Assembly (NCBI GenBank): GCA_008828725.1
Contig: MEHQ01003668.1
Span: 1-64,000 of the forward strand
Direction: 5' to 3'
From: Saccharina japonica
Taxonomy: Eukaryota > Sar > Phaeophyceae > Laminariales > Laminariaceae
Length of the DNA stretch: 64,000 nucleotides
The notes beneath the pieces are model-generated. The model was not told the DNA's origin and ran no database searches. It saw nothing but the letters and a program-made list of their open reading frames with translations. Position numbers and translations under genes: made by a program. Below, in pieces: positions 1 through 13,200 of the stretch (position 1 is the stretch's first letter; each line of letters starts with the position of its first letter).

Positions 1-24
1 GGCTTTCGTTCTATAGCGCCAGCT

Positions 25-120
25 GATGACGACGGTGACGATGATGATGTGGTGAGTGGTGGTGATGGTGTGATGGTGATGATGATGATATGATGATGAT
101 GATGATGGTGATGATGATAT

Positions 121-151
<31 letters not shown>

Positions 152-196
152 AATGATGATGATGATGATGTATGATGATGATGATGATGATGATGT

Positions 197-239
<43 letters not shown>

Positions 240-323
240 GATGATGAGATGATGATGGATGATGGTGATGATATGATGATGGGATGATATGATGATGATG
301 ATGATGATGATGATGGATGATGA

Positions 324-358
<35 letters not shown>

Positions 359-410
359 AATGATGATGATGATGATGGTGATGATGGTTATCATGATGTT
401 GATGATGATA
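25..410. repeat. (ATG/GAT)n trinucleotide microsatellite
   Basis: Nearly 390 bp of GATGAT repeats with occasional single-base slips. Its long isoleucine- and serine-rich reading frame on the minus strand is only a product of the repeat. It lies upstream of carrier exon 1, probably in an intron. Confidence 0.95.
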
Positions 411-414
411 ATAA

Positions 415-880
415 AACAGCCGATTTTCCTAATTGAGAATTGCCTTTCCGATGATAATGAAAATTGATTTTACGTAGCACATTGTTGCTTTTTAAGAGTT
501 GTATTTCGCTCACAATCAAAATTTAACCTATAATATATGTTCCTCGATGGTAGGTATCGACCCACGAACAAAAAATCAAAATCAACCTTGACAGGCTCGT
601 AAAACAGAGGATACATGGGAATTGGCATTAATGGGCGAGGTACCTCGCCCATAAATCCAGATTTTCTGGCATCTTCGATATCTTGAGACTGCCGATGCCG
701 ATATCGTTTTTTTTTTGTCGTCGACGGGTGTCACAACTGACAATAGCTTACGGTGTAATTTTTCACTGTGAGGGAAGTACATCTCTTGCAATTCAAAACC
801 CAATATTTTCGATTTTCATTCTCATCGGAAAGGCAATTCTCAAATAGGATAATCGGCTGTCATTAGGAAAATCGGCTGTT
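415..880. mobile_element. MITE-A, 466-bp inverted-repeat element with ATAA target duplication
   Basis: The ends are inverted copies: the left begins AACAGCCGATTTTCCTAAT and the right ends ATTAGGAAAATCGGCTGTT. A second inverted block (GAGAATTGCCTTTCCGATGA) follows. ATAA directly flanks both ends (411-414 and 881-884). No transposase frame is present, so it is non-autonomous. Superfamily not assigned. Confidence 0.75.
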
Positions 881-1078
881 ATAATTTGGCGCCAGCCGAC
901 GAGGCATGATGGTGATGATGCTCTCACATCAGCCAATTTCCCTGAACTCCTGCTCGTGGTCACAAAACAGGCTGCGACAAAACAACTACCTCTCGATGGG
1001 AGAAAACACAAAACAAGTGCGAAATAGTGCGCACGGCTGTAGTGACTCATTTAACCCTCGTATTCCATCACCTCGCAG

Positions 1079-1220
1079 ATCTGTTTCGGGTGCGGAACTC
1101 GACACGAAGCAGACACTAGCGGAGAAGATGGCCGCGGGAGCTTTCAGCGCTCTCCCTTCTACGGCCCTCACGGCCCCCGTCGAGCGTGTTAAGTGCCTCC
1201 TGCAGATTCAAGGGGAAGAG
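1079..1220 (+). CDS. Carrier exon 1 of the window (repeat-2 signature helix)
   Basis: The acceptor is at 1077-1078 (ccatcacctcgcag) and the donor at 1221 (gaagag|gtgagc). It encodes 47 residues, including [20 protein letters not shown] and then [10 protein letters not shown]. The Pro-x-Glu-x-x-Lys carrier signature is intact. It ends in phase 0 and begins with the third base of a split codon, so at least one upstream exon exists. The frame stays open upstream to an ATG at 906, but that segment has no carrier similarity. Confidence 0.88.
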
Positions 1221-4200
1221 GTGAGCTGTACGTCGCTTGAATGTCACATCGCGATCGAAATATTTCGGAGTACCGCGCTAAAAGGGGTTGGGGTATGTAT
1301 AATATCGTATAGAAGTTCTAATACTGTACTTGGCTAGTACCGCAGTAAATAGTGTTGTATATCATATCGTATAGAAATGAAGCAGTATCGAAGTTTCGAT
1401 GGGTCATACTACCTTTGACGGCCCAGCGCGTGCCAGCAAAAAAATGTGACACACGCCACACACACACACACCACAGACCACCCACCCCGCGCGATACAAG
1501 TCCTACAATATGATCGAAGTATCACACTCAGCTAGCAAATATGAGTTTCGACGAAATCCTCGATCCCACACCTGTTTTTTTTTTTTTTAATTTTTTGAAT
1601 ATATACGAAGTACAAGGTTCCCCTTCGGGATGTTGGTCAATTCAAATCCCGGGGGTGTCGCAAGGTGAAAATAGATCGCACATGCTTCATAGTTTCTATT
1701 TTTAGAGCAAACCGTGGCATAGACTGCTGCTGTATTGTTTAAAGGGAAAAGTAGGAGCGACGGCCATTCCTACCGAAACAAATGTCGCGAGATAATATCG
1801 TATCTGAGGTACAGTGGGCTCCCGGTGTTAAGAAACCCCAGTTTGGTGTCCAGGCCCAACGACTTATTTTGTTTCCGAAGTCGATCAAACTATTTTGTGT
1901 TGGATTTAAAGTCGATCCCACAGTGGTGACCTGTATTTCTAAACCAACGTTTTCTACTGTTCGTGCCAATCTGAGCTCATTTTTCTTGGCACACAATTTA
2001 TGAAATAAATGCAGACACCCACTATTACTGTATGTATTTGTGTTGAATGGTGATTTGTTGTGTCGAGTAGATTCACGAAGAACAACAACTCGTGAATCTT
2101 GACGCCATTTTGTGAATTGACCTGAAAAAAGCGAAATCACGATCTGCGACATTTTGTTCGTCGTGGCTATTCTATACTGACCTAAGGTTTTGCTGGAATG
2201 GCATACATCAAACATACACACACGCATACACAATGAGAGACAGAACACAGCAAACCAGTGCTTCGTAGCTGTCACAACTAGCCTGCTGGATCCCCCCTGC
2301 TACTCGTAACTGTCCCGCGCACACTGCGGGGTCTGCAGCTTCTTCTGCTGTAGTACTGCTGTGCTGCGCTGTTCGACAAACGGCGCCTTGGCTGCTTCGC
2401 ATTTTGTAGCCTAGACTACTGTGGAGACATGTATCCGTAAAGCGTAGTGCTACTTTCTGTACCAAAATACTCGTGTTCGTATGCATGTAGATCGGCTGAA
2501 GATCGGCCTATCGTTGGAAAATAGAGATAGGTCGTATTAATAGATATGATACTTCCAAGTCTGCATGCTGGTACACACGTGCTCTCGTAGATCCGTGTAT
2601 TTGTACTCTACGTAGATCCCCAAATATTGGAACCGAATTACAAATTTACATAAAATTATCAAGCGTGTCGTACAACTGCTACTACTGCTGTACGCAGCCC
2701 AGGCAGAGCAGACGCATGCGACATGGTATCAACTACTGCTGCACGACGCTTGATGTGTGCGTCGTTCCATGTCGGTGTGGTCCTTGTGGTCTCGTGCGTG
2801 GTGTGTGCTGTGTTCCGTTCATGTCGCGGGTCAAAAACGAAGCATCAATATTCATAGGATGAAGAAACAGTCGTACGGCAGGTGTTTCATAGAGTTGCGA
2901 GGCGGTGCCAAGTAGGAACGCCTCCCCTGAGTTATTTGTCAGAATTTGCGACGTTGAAGGCCCAGAGCACGCCCCACGGGCCTCGGCCGGACCCGCACTT
3001 GCGCCGTGGCGTACACGCACCTCCCCTGCGTGCCCCGCAGGCGACAGCGCGAGAAAAGACCCGCGGCCGGAGATGAAAAGTGAAAGTATTCCGGGAAAAT
3101 GTCCATTTGGTACCTAGACAATACTACCTGGTACGTATATATTTACAAGGTTATGCTGCTGAGGCCGCTCGACCAATGAATCGAGTGCAAGACGATGACA
3201 GCGATGGTAGTGGCTGGTAGCTGATATATAGCCCAAAACGGGAAGCGTTTTATTTATTTCAACATGGTTGTGGGGAGAACACACAAAAAAATGTTGTAAC
3301 ACTGCCGTAGTATGCCCCAAGAAATCAACGCACGACAAACACTCTGGCCAGACATCATAGGCCAAATCGAACAGTCTGGCCAGATATAATTACGTACCCA
3401 ATGTAAGCCTTACAACACATCTCAACCCCAGGCGTCGAGATGCATACATGGCGTCCGGCACGAGCAGACCGTTGCCCCCTCCGGCCACACCGGACAACAA
3501 ATCAATTCGTTCGAAGCTGTCATCCATAAGCAAGTCCGCCTCGCAGGCGGTTCTTAGCAGAGGATGCAGCTCAACCTTCATCCGACTCGCCCAACACCTC
3601 ACGGCCGTTCGTGCTCGGTGCAAGCCATATCTATCTGGTCGGTGAAAACCCGACACGTTTCTTCCCGCCGTTTTAGGGGTGCGAGGGACGCATGCTAGGA
3701 TAGAGGTACCATGTTTTTTCTGAGCTCCTCACTTAAGGAGCGCCATACCTCAACGAAAAAAATGATTTTGGAGGAAAATAAAACTGCTGCCGGATGAGAA
3801 ATCTCATGACCGAGGTATACTCAGAAACATTATTCGTCACAAAAACGAAATTCGGACGAATTTGGGTTAAGGAGCCCGATCTTTCAGAAAACGATTCAGC
3901 CAAAAAGTGATACCTCTACCGTAGCACGCGTTGAGGGTCTATGGTCATACGACTACGGCCATGCATGCCATGAGTACGCCCCCCCCCTTTCCTTTCACAA
4001 GCGGTTCTTTGTAGGATGCAGCTCACCCTTCATGCGACTCGCCGAACACTTCACGGCGCTTCGCGGTTGGTACACGCAAACGTCTTGCCTGGTCAGCGAA
4101 AACCCGACATGCTCCGTCCCGGCCGTAATGATGCGAGGGTCTACTATGGCCGTACGACTACGGCCATGCATGACATGCGGCTAATGAGTACACCCCACTC

Positions 4201-7200
4201 AATCGCTATCACCGTTTTTATTTTCTGGTCAAAATCGTCTTATTTAGTTCCTTGTGCTGTTCGTTCTTTTCTTTACTCGTCCGTACGACTTTTTTTGTTT
4301 TCACCATGCGCAAGGTGGCGCGAGGGGGAAAGCCTCAATACTCGGGGATGACAGACTGCGCCAAGCAACTGTACCGGACGGGTGGTCTCCGGAGCGTTTT
4401 TAAGGGCTGGGAGGCCACACTCATGAGGGACGTACCCGGGTAAGCCTCGGTAGATAGCATAAGCATTTGCCTTTTATTATGGCATTTTTATTTTTTTCCA
4501 TCCCAGTCACTATCTTCGCACTTCTGTCTCTCTCCCTCCTTCCTAGTCGTAACTCAGATCCGGGGTCACAAAGCAGGCTCTTCTCCCTCCCCCCCACTAC
4601 GGTTCGTGCCTTGATTTTCATCGCGCAGAGGGATCAGCATTCCCAACGCTTTTCGATTTTCATCAAATTTTGCTAACTCACGCTCTCGCGCTTTCCGCTA
4701 GTCAAGGTATTTTTTGCGAGAAAATGTCCATACAAGTGTATACGAAAATGCACTCGGGGGGGCTTGAACCCACGACCTTGACTCCCGCAGGGACGAGATT
4801 CACCTGTCATCCCACCGGGGACGCGGGCTTATGCTTGGTGGGTGGCAAATTCGTTGCGTTTGTACCTGTAATATTTAGTAGACACCTCTACGGTAAAGCC
4901 TACACACCCCGTGGAAACGCGTGGTCGAATTGTCACACCAAGCTTGCAAAATGTGAGTTTTGAACAAAGTTTCAACCTCACAGCTTCGTGCTTTTTTTCT
5001 TTTGCTTTCCTCATATTCCATCATGATCGTATTAATAGAAGTTTCGCTACGTGGGGTTTCTGATTTTGCGAACTATTTTATTGTCCCGGTTGTCCACCAC
5101 ACAGCTAACTTCACGGTTGTGAATCGGGGCCGATCCACCCGCTTCATCCGAGCAATCTAAATCGGAATCGGGGTCGGAAAATCGGGGCGACGTTTTTACC
5201 GATTATTTGCCGGCGAAACAATGCTCAAGTTCGCAAGGAATGCGCAGAGACATGAACAAGCCAAATGTCCAGTTTTGTTTTGCGCTATCGGATATTGGTT
5301 TCGCCGAAAACCGATGTTTTTAAAGTATCGGTACACACAACCGATTCACAACCAGATAACGGGTATACCGGGTATGTAACGTAACACAAGGTCTCTGTTT
5401 CGGAATGTTCGTTCTTGTTCGATTTCTCCATGAGTTATCGGCGAAAACCCGACATATCGGATATCGGTTTCGCCGAAAACCGATGTTTTAAAACATCGGT
5501 AAACACAGCCGATCCGATTCACAACCAGATAACGGTATACCGGGTATGTAACGTAAAATACAAGGTGTCTGTTTCGGAATGTTCGTTCTTGTTCGATTGC
5601 TCCAATATACAGAAAACGGTATACCGTCTAAAGAGCGTTGAGTTTGCACGTGGATGAGATCGATTTTCAGTGCTCGATTTTTGTAAAACGGGAATATATC
5701 GGATATCGGTTTCGCCGAAAACAGATGTTTTAAGACATCGGTAAACACAGCCGATCCGATTCACAACCAGATAACGGTATACCGTGCATGTAACTTAACA
5801 CAAGGTGTCTGTTCCGGAATGTTCGTTCTTGTTCGATTGCTCCATTAGACAGAAAACGGTATACCGTCTAAAGAGCGTTGAGTTTGCACGTGGGTGATAT
5901 CGATTTTCAGTGCTCGATTTTTGTAGAACGGGAATATATCGGATATCGGTTTCCCCGAAAACATATGTTTCAAAACATCGGTAAACACAGCTGATGCACA
6001 ACCAGATAATGGTATACCGGGTATGTAACGTAATACAAGGTGTCTGTTTCGGAATGTTCGTTCTTGTTCGATTGCTCCATTTGACAGAAAACGGTATACC
6101 GTCAATGGCGTTTTGTAGAACGGGAAGAGTGCCAACGCCAACGGGGTTAGGTGAAATCCCCGTGGCCATACTCGTACCGCGGTTCCTGTTTCGCAAAAAA
6201 AACAAAAAAAAAACAGTGTCATTCGATTCGCCAGTAGCCTTTACCGCACCACTGAATTATTGTCTAGGATAAAGTATGGAAATCGGGGAATATTCTGTTA
6301 TATACCTTTTAGTGTGGTCGACCAATTAAAAAAAAAAGGGCAGCGGCCAAAAACAGGTACACCTGGTCCGTTCGGGGCCAAAAACAGGTACATACTAAAA
6401 TCAAGTTTAAAACGCACCCCACCTGCCGTTCCTTGCAATGCAACGTAGAGTGTTTTCATGCTCTTCGTGCTCGCCCGGTAGCTGCTATTAATGGTACGAG
6501 GAACGAACGCCTGCTGCTGTATTCTCCCTTCTCAACTTTTGTAACACCCCTGGTATTCCAAGTCAACCACAATCCCGAAGGGGAGCCTTCTATCTCGTAT
6601 TATTTCGGCGGAGGTGTGCAGGCAGATATGTGTGTGTGTCGCTCGAGTGGCGTGTAGTGCGAGGTGCGAAGGGAGAAGGGGGTCTCCGCGTACGTCGGCA
6701 TTTATTTGTATAGGGGGCATTGGGTGGAACTATGAAGGGCCTCTGATTGGCTTAAAAACGACAAAAAAAAGGTGAAAGTCAAGCAGAGTAGACAAAATCA
6801 GGCATACCTGGCTTTTGAAGAGGCAAAAACCGGTACAACGAGTTTTGGACCAATGGCAGCGCACGTGGAGTGCGTTTTTGACTTGGTTTTAAGTATGTAC
6901 CTGATTTTGGCCGCAAATGGACGAGGTATANAAGCAATGTCTGCCTGGTTGGTGAAAACCCAACGTGCTCCGTCCCGGCATTGTAGGGATGCGAGGGTCT
7001 ATGGTCAATACGACTACGGCCGTGCACGACATGAGTACACCCCCACCCCCCCTCCTTTCACAACTTGTTCTTTGTAGGATGCAGCTCGCCCTTCATGCGA
7101 CTCGCCAAACACTTCACGGCGCTTCGCAGTTGGTACACGTAAACGTCTTGCCTGGTCGGTGAAAACCCGACATGCTCCGTCCCGGCCGTAAGGATGCGAG

Positions 7201-10200
7201 GGTCTACTATGGCCGTACGACTACGGCCACGCACGACATGCGGCTAATGAGTACACCCCCCTCAATCGCTATCACCGTTTTTATTTTCTGGTCAAAATCG
7301 TCTTATTTAGTTCCTTGTGCTGTTCGTTCTTTTCTTTACTCGTCCGTACGACTTTTTTTTTTTTCACGGTGCGCAAGGTGGCGCGAGGGGGAAAGCCTCA
7401 ATACTCGGGGATGACAGACTGCGCCAAGCAACTGTACCGGACGGGTGGTCTCCGGAGCGTTTTCAAGGGCTGGGAGGCCACGCTCATGAGGGACGTACCC
7501 GGGTAAGCCTCGGTTGATAGCATAAGCATTTGCCTGTATTATGGCATTTTTATTTTTTTCCATCCCATTCATTATCTTCGCACTTCTGTCTCTCTCCCTC
7601 CTTCCTAGTCGTAACTCAGATCCGGGGTCACAAAGCAGGCTCTTCTCCCTCCTCCCCACTACGGTTCGTGCCTTGATTTTTATCGCGCAGAGGGATCAGC
7701 ATTCCCAACGCTTTTCGATTTTCATCGAATTTTGCTAACTCACGCTCTCGCGCTTTCCGCTAGTCAAGATATTTTTTGCGAGAAAATGTCCCTATAAGTG
7801 TATACGAAAATGCACTCGGGGGGGCTTGAACCCACGACCTTGACTCCCGCAGGGACGAGATTCACCTGTCATTCCGCCGGGGACGCGGGCTTATGCTTGG
7901 TGGGTGGCTAATTCGTTGCGTTTGTGCCTGCAATAATGAGTAGACACCTCTGCGGTAAAGCCTACACACCCCGTGGAAACGGGTGGTCGAATTGTCACAC
8001 CAAGCTTGCAAAATGTGAGTTTTGAACAAAGTTTCAACCCCACAGCTTCGGGCTTTTTTTTCTTTTGCTTTCCTCATATTCCATCATGATCGTAGAAGTT
8101 TCGCTACGTGGGGTTTCTGATTTTGCGAACTATTTTATTGTCCCGGTTGTCCACCACACAGCTATAACTTCACGGTTGTGAATCGGGGCCGATCCACCCG
8201 CTTCATTCGAGCAATCTAAATCGGAATCGGGGTCGGAAAATCGGGGCGACGTTTTTACCGATTATTTGCCGGTGAAACAATGCTCAAGTTCGCAAGGAAT
8301 GCGCAGAGACATGAACAAGCCAAATGTCCAGTTTTGTTTTGCGCTATCGGATATTGGTTTCGCCGAAAACTGATGTTTTTTAAAATATCGGTACACACAG
8401 CCGATTCACAACCAGATAGCGGGTATACCGGGTATGTAACGTAACACAGGGTCTCTGTTTCGGAATGTTCGTTCTTGTTCGATTGCTCCATGAGTTATCG
8501 GTGAAAACCCGACATATCGGATATCGGTTTCGCCGAAAACCGATGTTTTAAAACATCGGTAAACACAGCCGATCCGATTCACAACCAGATAACGATATAC
8601 CGGGTATGCAACGTAATACAAGGTGTCTGTTTCGGAATGTTCGTTCTTGTTCGATTGCTCCATTAGACAGAAAACGGTATACCGTCTAAAGAGCGTTGAG
8701 TTTGCACGTGGGTGATATCGATTTTCAGTGCTCGATTTTTGTAGAACGGGAATATATCGGATATCGGTTTCGCCGAAAACATATGTTTCAAAACATCGGT
8801 AAACACAGCTGATGCACAACCAGATAACGGTATACCGGGTATGTAACGTAATACAAGGTGTCTGTTTCGGAATGTTCGTTCTTGTTCGATTGCTCCATTT
8901 GACAGAAAACGGTATACCGTCAATGGCGTTTTGTAGAACGGGAAGAGTGCCAACGCCAACGGGGTTAGGTGAAATCCCCGTGGCCATACCGCGGTTCCTG
9001 TTTCGCAAAAAAAACAAAAAAAAAACAGTGTCATTCGATTCGCCAGTAGCCTTTACCGCACCACTGAATTATTGTCTAGGATAAAGTATGGAAATCGGGG
9101 AATATTCTGTTATATCCCTTTTAGTGTGGTCGCCCAATTAAAAAAAAAAGGGCAGCGGCCAAAAACAGGTACACCTGGTCCGTTCGGGGCCAAAAACAGG
9201 TACATACTAAAATCAAGTTTAAAACGCACCCCACCTGCCGTTCCTTGCAATGCAACGTAGAGTGTTTTCATGCTCTTCGTGCTCGCCCGGTAGCTGCTAT
9301 TAATGGTACGAGGAACGAACGCCTGCTGCTGTATTCTCCCTTCTCAACTTTTGTAACACCCCTGGTATTCCAAGTCAACCACAATCCCGAAGGGGAGCCT
9401 TCTATCTCGTATTATTTCGGCGGAGGTGTGCAGGCAGATATGTGTGTGTGTCGCTCGAGTGGCGTGTAGTGCGAGGTGCGAAGGGAGAAGGGGGTCTCCG
9501 CGTACGTCGGCATTTATTTGTATAGGGGGCATTGGGTGGAACTATGAAGGGCCTCTGATTGGCTTAAAAACGACAAAAAAAAGGTGAAAGTCAAGCAGAG
9601 TAGACAAAATCAGGCATACCTGGCTTTTGAAGAGGCAAAAACCGGTACAACGAGTTTTGGACCAATGGCAGCGCACGTGGAGTGCGTTTTTGACTTGGTT
9701 TTAAGTATGTACCTGATTTTGGCCGCAAATGGACGAGGTATACCTTTTTTTGGCCGCTGCCCAAAAAACATTCTCCACCCTCACGGAAATGGTGAAACCG
9801 TTGAAAGTGTACGTACGTGTGCGAAGCGCGAAACGCCACGATAGTTTCCCGAAGCTAGTGACACGATGCTTTCCAGAAGCGGCACGTTATGTTCTCGAAA
9901 GGGCAGCGGCCAAAAAAAGGTATACCTCGTCCATTTGCGGCCAAAATCAGGTACGTGCTTAAAACCAAGTCAAAAACGCACTCCACGTGCGCTGCCATTG
10001 GTCCAAAACTCGTTGTACCGGTTTTTGCCTCTTCAAAACCCAGGTATACCTGATTTTGTCTACTCTGCTTGACTTTCACCTTTTTTTTGTCGTTTTTAGG
10101 CCAATCAGAGGCCCTTCATAGTTCCACCCTATGCCCCCTATACAAATACCGACGTACACGGAGACCCCCTTCTCCCTTCGCACCTCGCACTACACGCCAC

Positions 10201-13200
10201 TCGAGCGACACACACATATCTGCCTGCACACCTCCGCCGAAATAATACGAGATAGAAGGCTCTCCTGCGGGATTGTGGTTGACTTGGAATACCAGGGGTG
10301 TCACAAAAGTTGAGAAGGGAATACAGCAGCAGGCGTTCGTTCCTCGTACTATTAATAGCAGCTACTCGTACGTAGCCACCGGGCGAACACGAAGAGCATG
10401 AAAACACTCTACTTTGCATTGCAAGGAACGGCAGGCTCGTGGGGTGCGTTTTAAACTTGATTTTAGTATGTACCTGTTTTTGGCCCCGAACGGACCAGGT
10501 GTACCTGTTTTTGGCCGCTGCCCCAAATATATTTATGAGAATATGTTAGAGTACAACGTAGTAGACAGATAAAATTATGAGAATATGATGAGAAGTGAAG
10601 ACAGAATCAACTGTTCAATCAAGTGAGAGAACGGTCGAGGCTATCTTCGGTCTCATAACACTGGAACCACACGCTGGCCACAACCAAGTCCCCGGGTTCT
10701 ATACTTTATCCTATATAATAATTCAGAATTGCGGTAAAGGCGACTCCGATTCGCCGAGGTTTGGTCTTTCTTTTGGTGCTTTTGCCATTGTTTATTCTTC
10801 GTTGGTAATGTTGCACAGATGCTCCGAGTACCTTGAAGTACAGTAAAGAGTATTGGAGATAACATACTTTGGGTACTTCGTGTACTCGGAGTACTTCGGG
10901 GTTCGATACTCCGGGGTACTGCTCGTACTCGGAGTATTCGGGTATGAACACTCTCGATACTGCTTGTACTCGGAGTATTTCGGGGTCCCATACTGCGGTC
11001 ACTCCTTGTACTCCGAGTAATTGGGACTTCCGTACTGCTCATACTCCAAGTACTCTGAGTATTCAGGCTGCCAGTACTCTAATACGTCAAGTACTCGGAG
11101 TACGAAATGTACTTACTCGAAGTGTGAAGTACGTTAGGAGCATCTTTGCATCATTTTAAAGACTCGGCCGTCATTCCTCCCAGGTTCTGGGAGCATGTGG
11201 CTGGCGTTTATAGCATTTCAAAATTCACAGATGCTCCCATTACTTGGAAGTATAATTACAGTATTTTAGAGAAAAAATACTTCAGGTACTTTGTGTACTC
11301 GCAGTATTTCGGTGTTCAATACTCTCGATACTCGGAGTACTCCGAGTGATTTAGATGTTTTTACTCCGAGTACTGCTTGTACTCGAGTATAAGTACTGCT
11401 CATACTCCCAGTACTCGGAGTATTTGGGCCTTCAGTACTGCTCATACTCCAAGTACTCCGAGTATTTAGGCCACCAGTACTCTAATACTCTCAGTACTCG
11501 GAGTACGAAAAATACTCGATACTCCGAGTAGAGCATCTGTGTAATGTTGTTATAATTGATCCACCGCGTTTCCAGAAATCTGGGGGAATTGACGGTGCCT
11601 ACTTCGTAAAAATATAAAAAAATAGCACCGTCATTCGATTCGCCGTGCGGTTTGGTCTTTGTTATGGTGCTTTTGCCATTGTTTATTCTCCATTGATAAT
11701 GTTGTTATGCTTGATCCACCGCAATTCCAGAAACCGTCGGGAATTGACCCGAAGAAGGCTCTGTTTTTTGGGTTCACTGTAGGTTCTGATGACTACATAC
11801 CCCCCCCCCCCCCCCTGTTAGAATGTAAGATAGACGAACTAAACAAATTGAAGCACGCATCATATCTCAAATAAGCTGTGTACTTCTCCGTATGCCTACT
11901 TTCCTATATGATGTAAAATATCAAACAGAGTTCGCATTTTCACTGTTCTCGTCCCTATTGTACCTACTGATAATCAGAGGTACGTTCGTGTCGTCTACTT
12001 TTGAAAGCTTGCTAGTCAAGCTTTCATATATTCTCGTGGAGTTGTGAAAGTCGTACGTCGACTTTCCCCCCCTTACCCAGGCTTGAATGAGAAAACTGTT
12101 TTTTTTCCCATCAGCGTAAAAAGGAAGGTCCTTTTTGCTGTCAAGGTGCTGGAGTGATACCAGGAAGTCTACCGTTTCCCATCAGCGTAAAAAGAGGTAG
12201 ACTTCCTGGTATCACTCCAGCACCTTGACAGCAAAAAGGACCTTTCTTTTTACGCTGATAGGGAAAAATTCAGTTTTCTCATTCAAGCCTGGGTAAGGGG
12301 TGGAAAGTCGACGTACGACTTTCACAACTCCACGAGAATCTATAAAAGCTTGACTAGTAAGCTTTCAAAAGTAGACGACACGAACGTACCTCTGATCATC
12401 AGTAGGTACGATAGGGACGAGAACAGTGAAAATGCGAACTCTGTTTGATATTTTACATTAAATAGGAAAGTCGGCATACGGAGAAGTACATAGCTTATTT
12501 TAGATATGATGCGTGCTTTAAATTGTTTTTTTGTTTGGTAGTTCTATATATATATTTCTATTTTGGGACATCATTTCACACATTGCCGCTGACAAAGTTT
12601 CAGGACTGAATGTGTTTGTGCATTGGTTGCATTAGGGACTTACATATACGTTGCGGCTGACAATGCTCAGGTCTGAACATACAAGTCCGAACGATTCTTG
12701 AAAAACACTTTTTTTGTTTTTTAGGTACGAATCGAGGGGGGATGTTAGAATGCAAGATAGACGAACTGTCTATTGTTCTGATCTTGACAGATCTACGATA
12801 ATATGCGGTAAGATTACCAGTCGGGGAAACAATATTAGTACTCATAGTATATCGTATCATACGGTACTGGTACATGGAGTATTGAGGGTACTGACACATG
12901 ACATATCATGGGGGTCATGTAGTCATGTAGAATAAGTTGTGACCAACTTATTAGGGTGATCGCACCATGCGGCCACACAAGTGTTGTGAGCCCCACCGAG
13001 CTCACTCTCCCAACACACCACTGCTCTCTAGAGCAAGGGCAAATAAGTGCCACCTTTCAAACCATCTCTTTCTTTTCTGTTCTATTGAACAACAGTGAAC
13101 CTCACGGTCACTAGGTGCGATCAGCCACCTGTGTGTTTCTCCAAGAGAGGTCCACACGAGTTTCTCCGCGAGAGATTTGCATCATTATTTTTCTGTCACC

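Larger units (their letters stand above)
3933..6930 (+). repeat. Segmental duplication, copy A
   Basis: About 3 kb is repeated directly at 6992-9742 with very few differences. It carries carrier exon 2, a SINE, the 240-bp tandem and most of a 600-bp inverted-repeat element. The copy stops at 6930, next to the only N in the window (6931). Confidence 0.92.
6992..9742 (+). repeat. Segmental duplication, copy B
   Basis: Direct copy of 3933-6930. It lacks one 240-bp tandem unit, so the copy spacing falls from about 3060 to about 2815 bp. It also lacks MITE-T at its left edge. Exon 2 differs from copy A at two silent bases only. Confidence 0.92.

Noticed and set aside
11..394. 127-codon isoleucine-rich frame on the minus strand
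   Set aside because: It is only the translation of the GAT microsatellite.
4748..4830. Possible tRNA gene on the minus strand (GTGGGTTCAAGCC B-box)
   Set aside because: The arms do not form a good cloverleaf and the sequence joins a SINE body; treated as a SINE head.
8406..9034. 203- and 123-codon minus-strand frames
   Set aside because: They are repeated in the 240-bp tandem units and lack any protein family signal.
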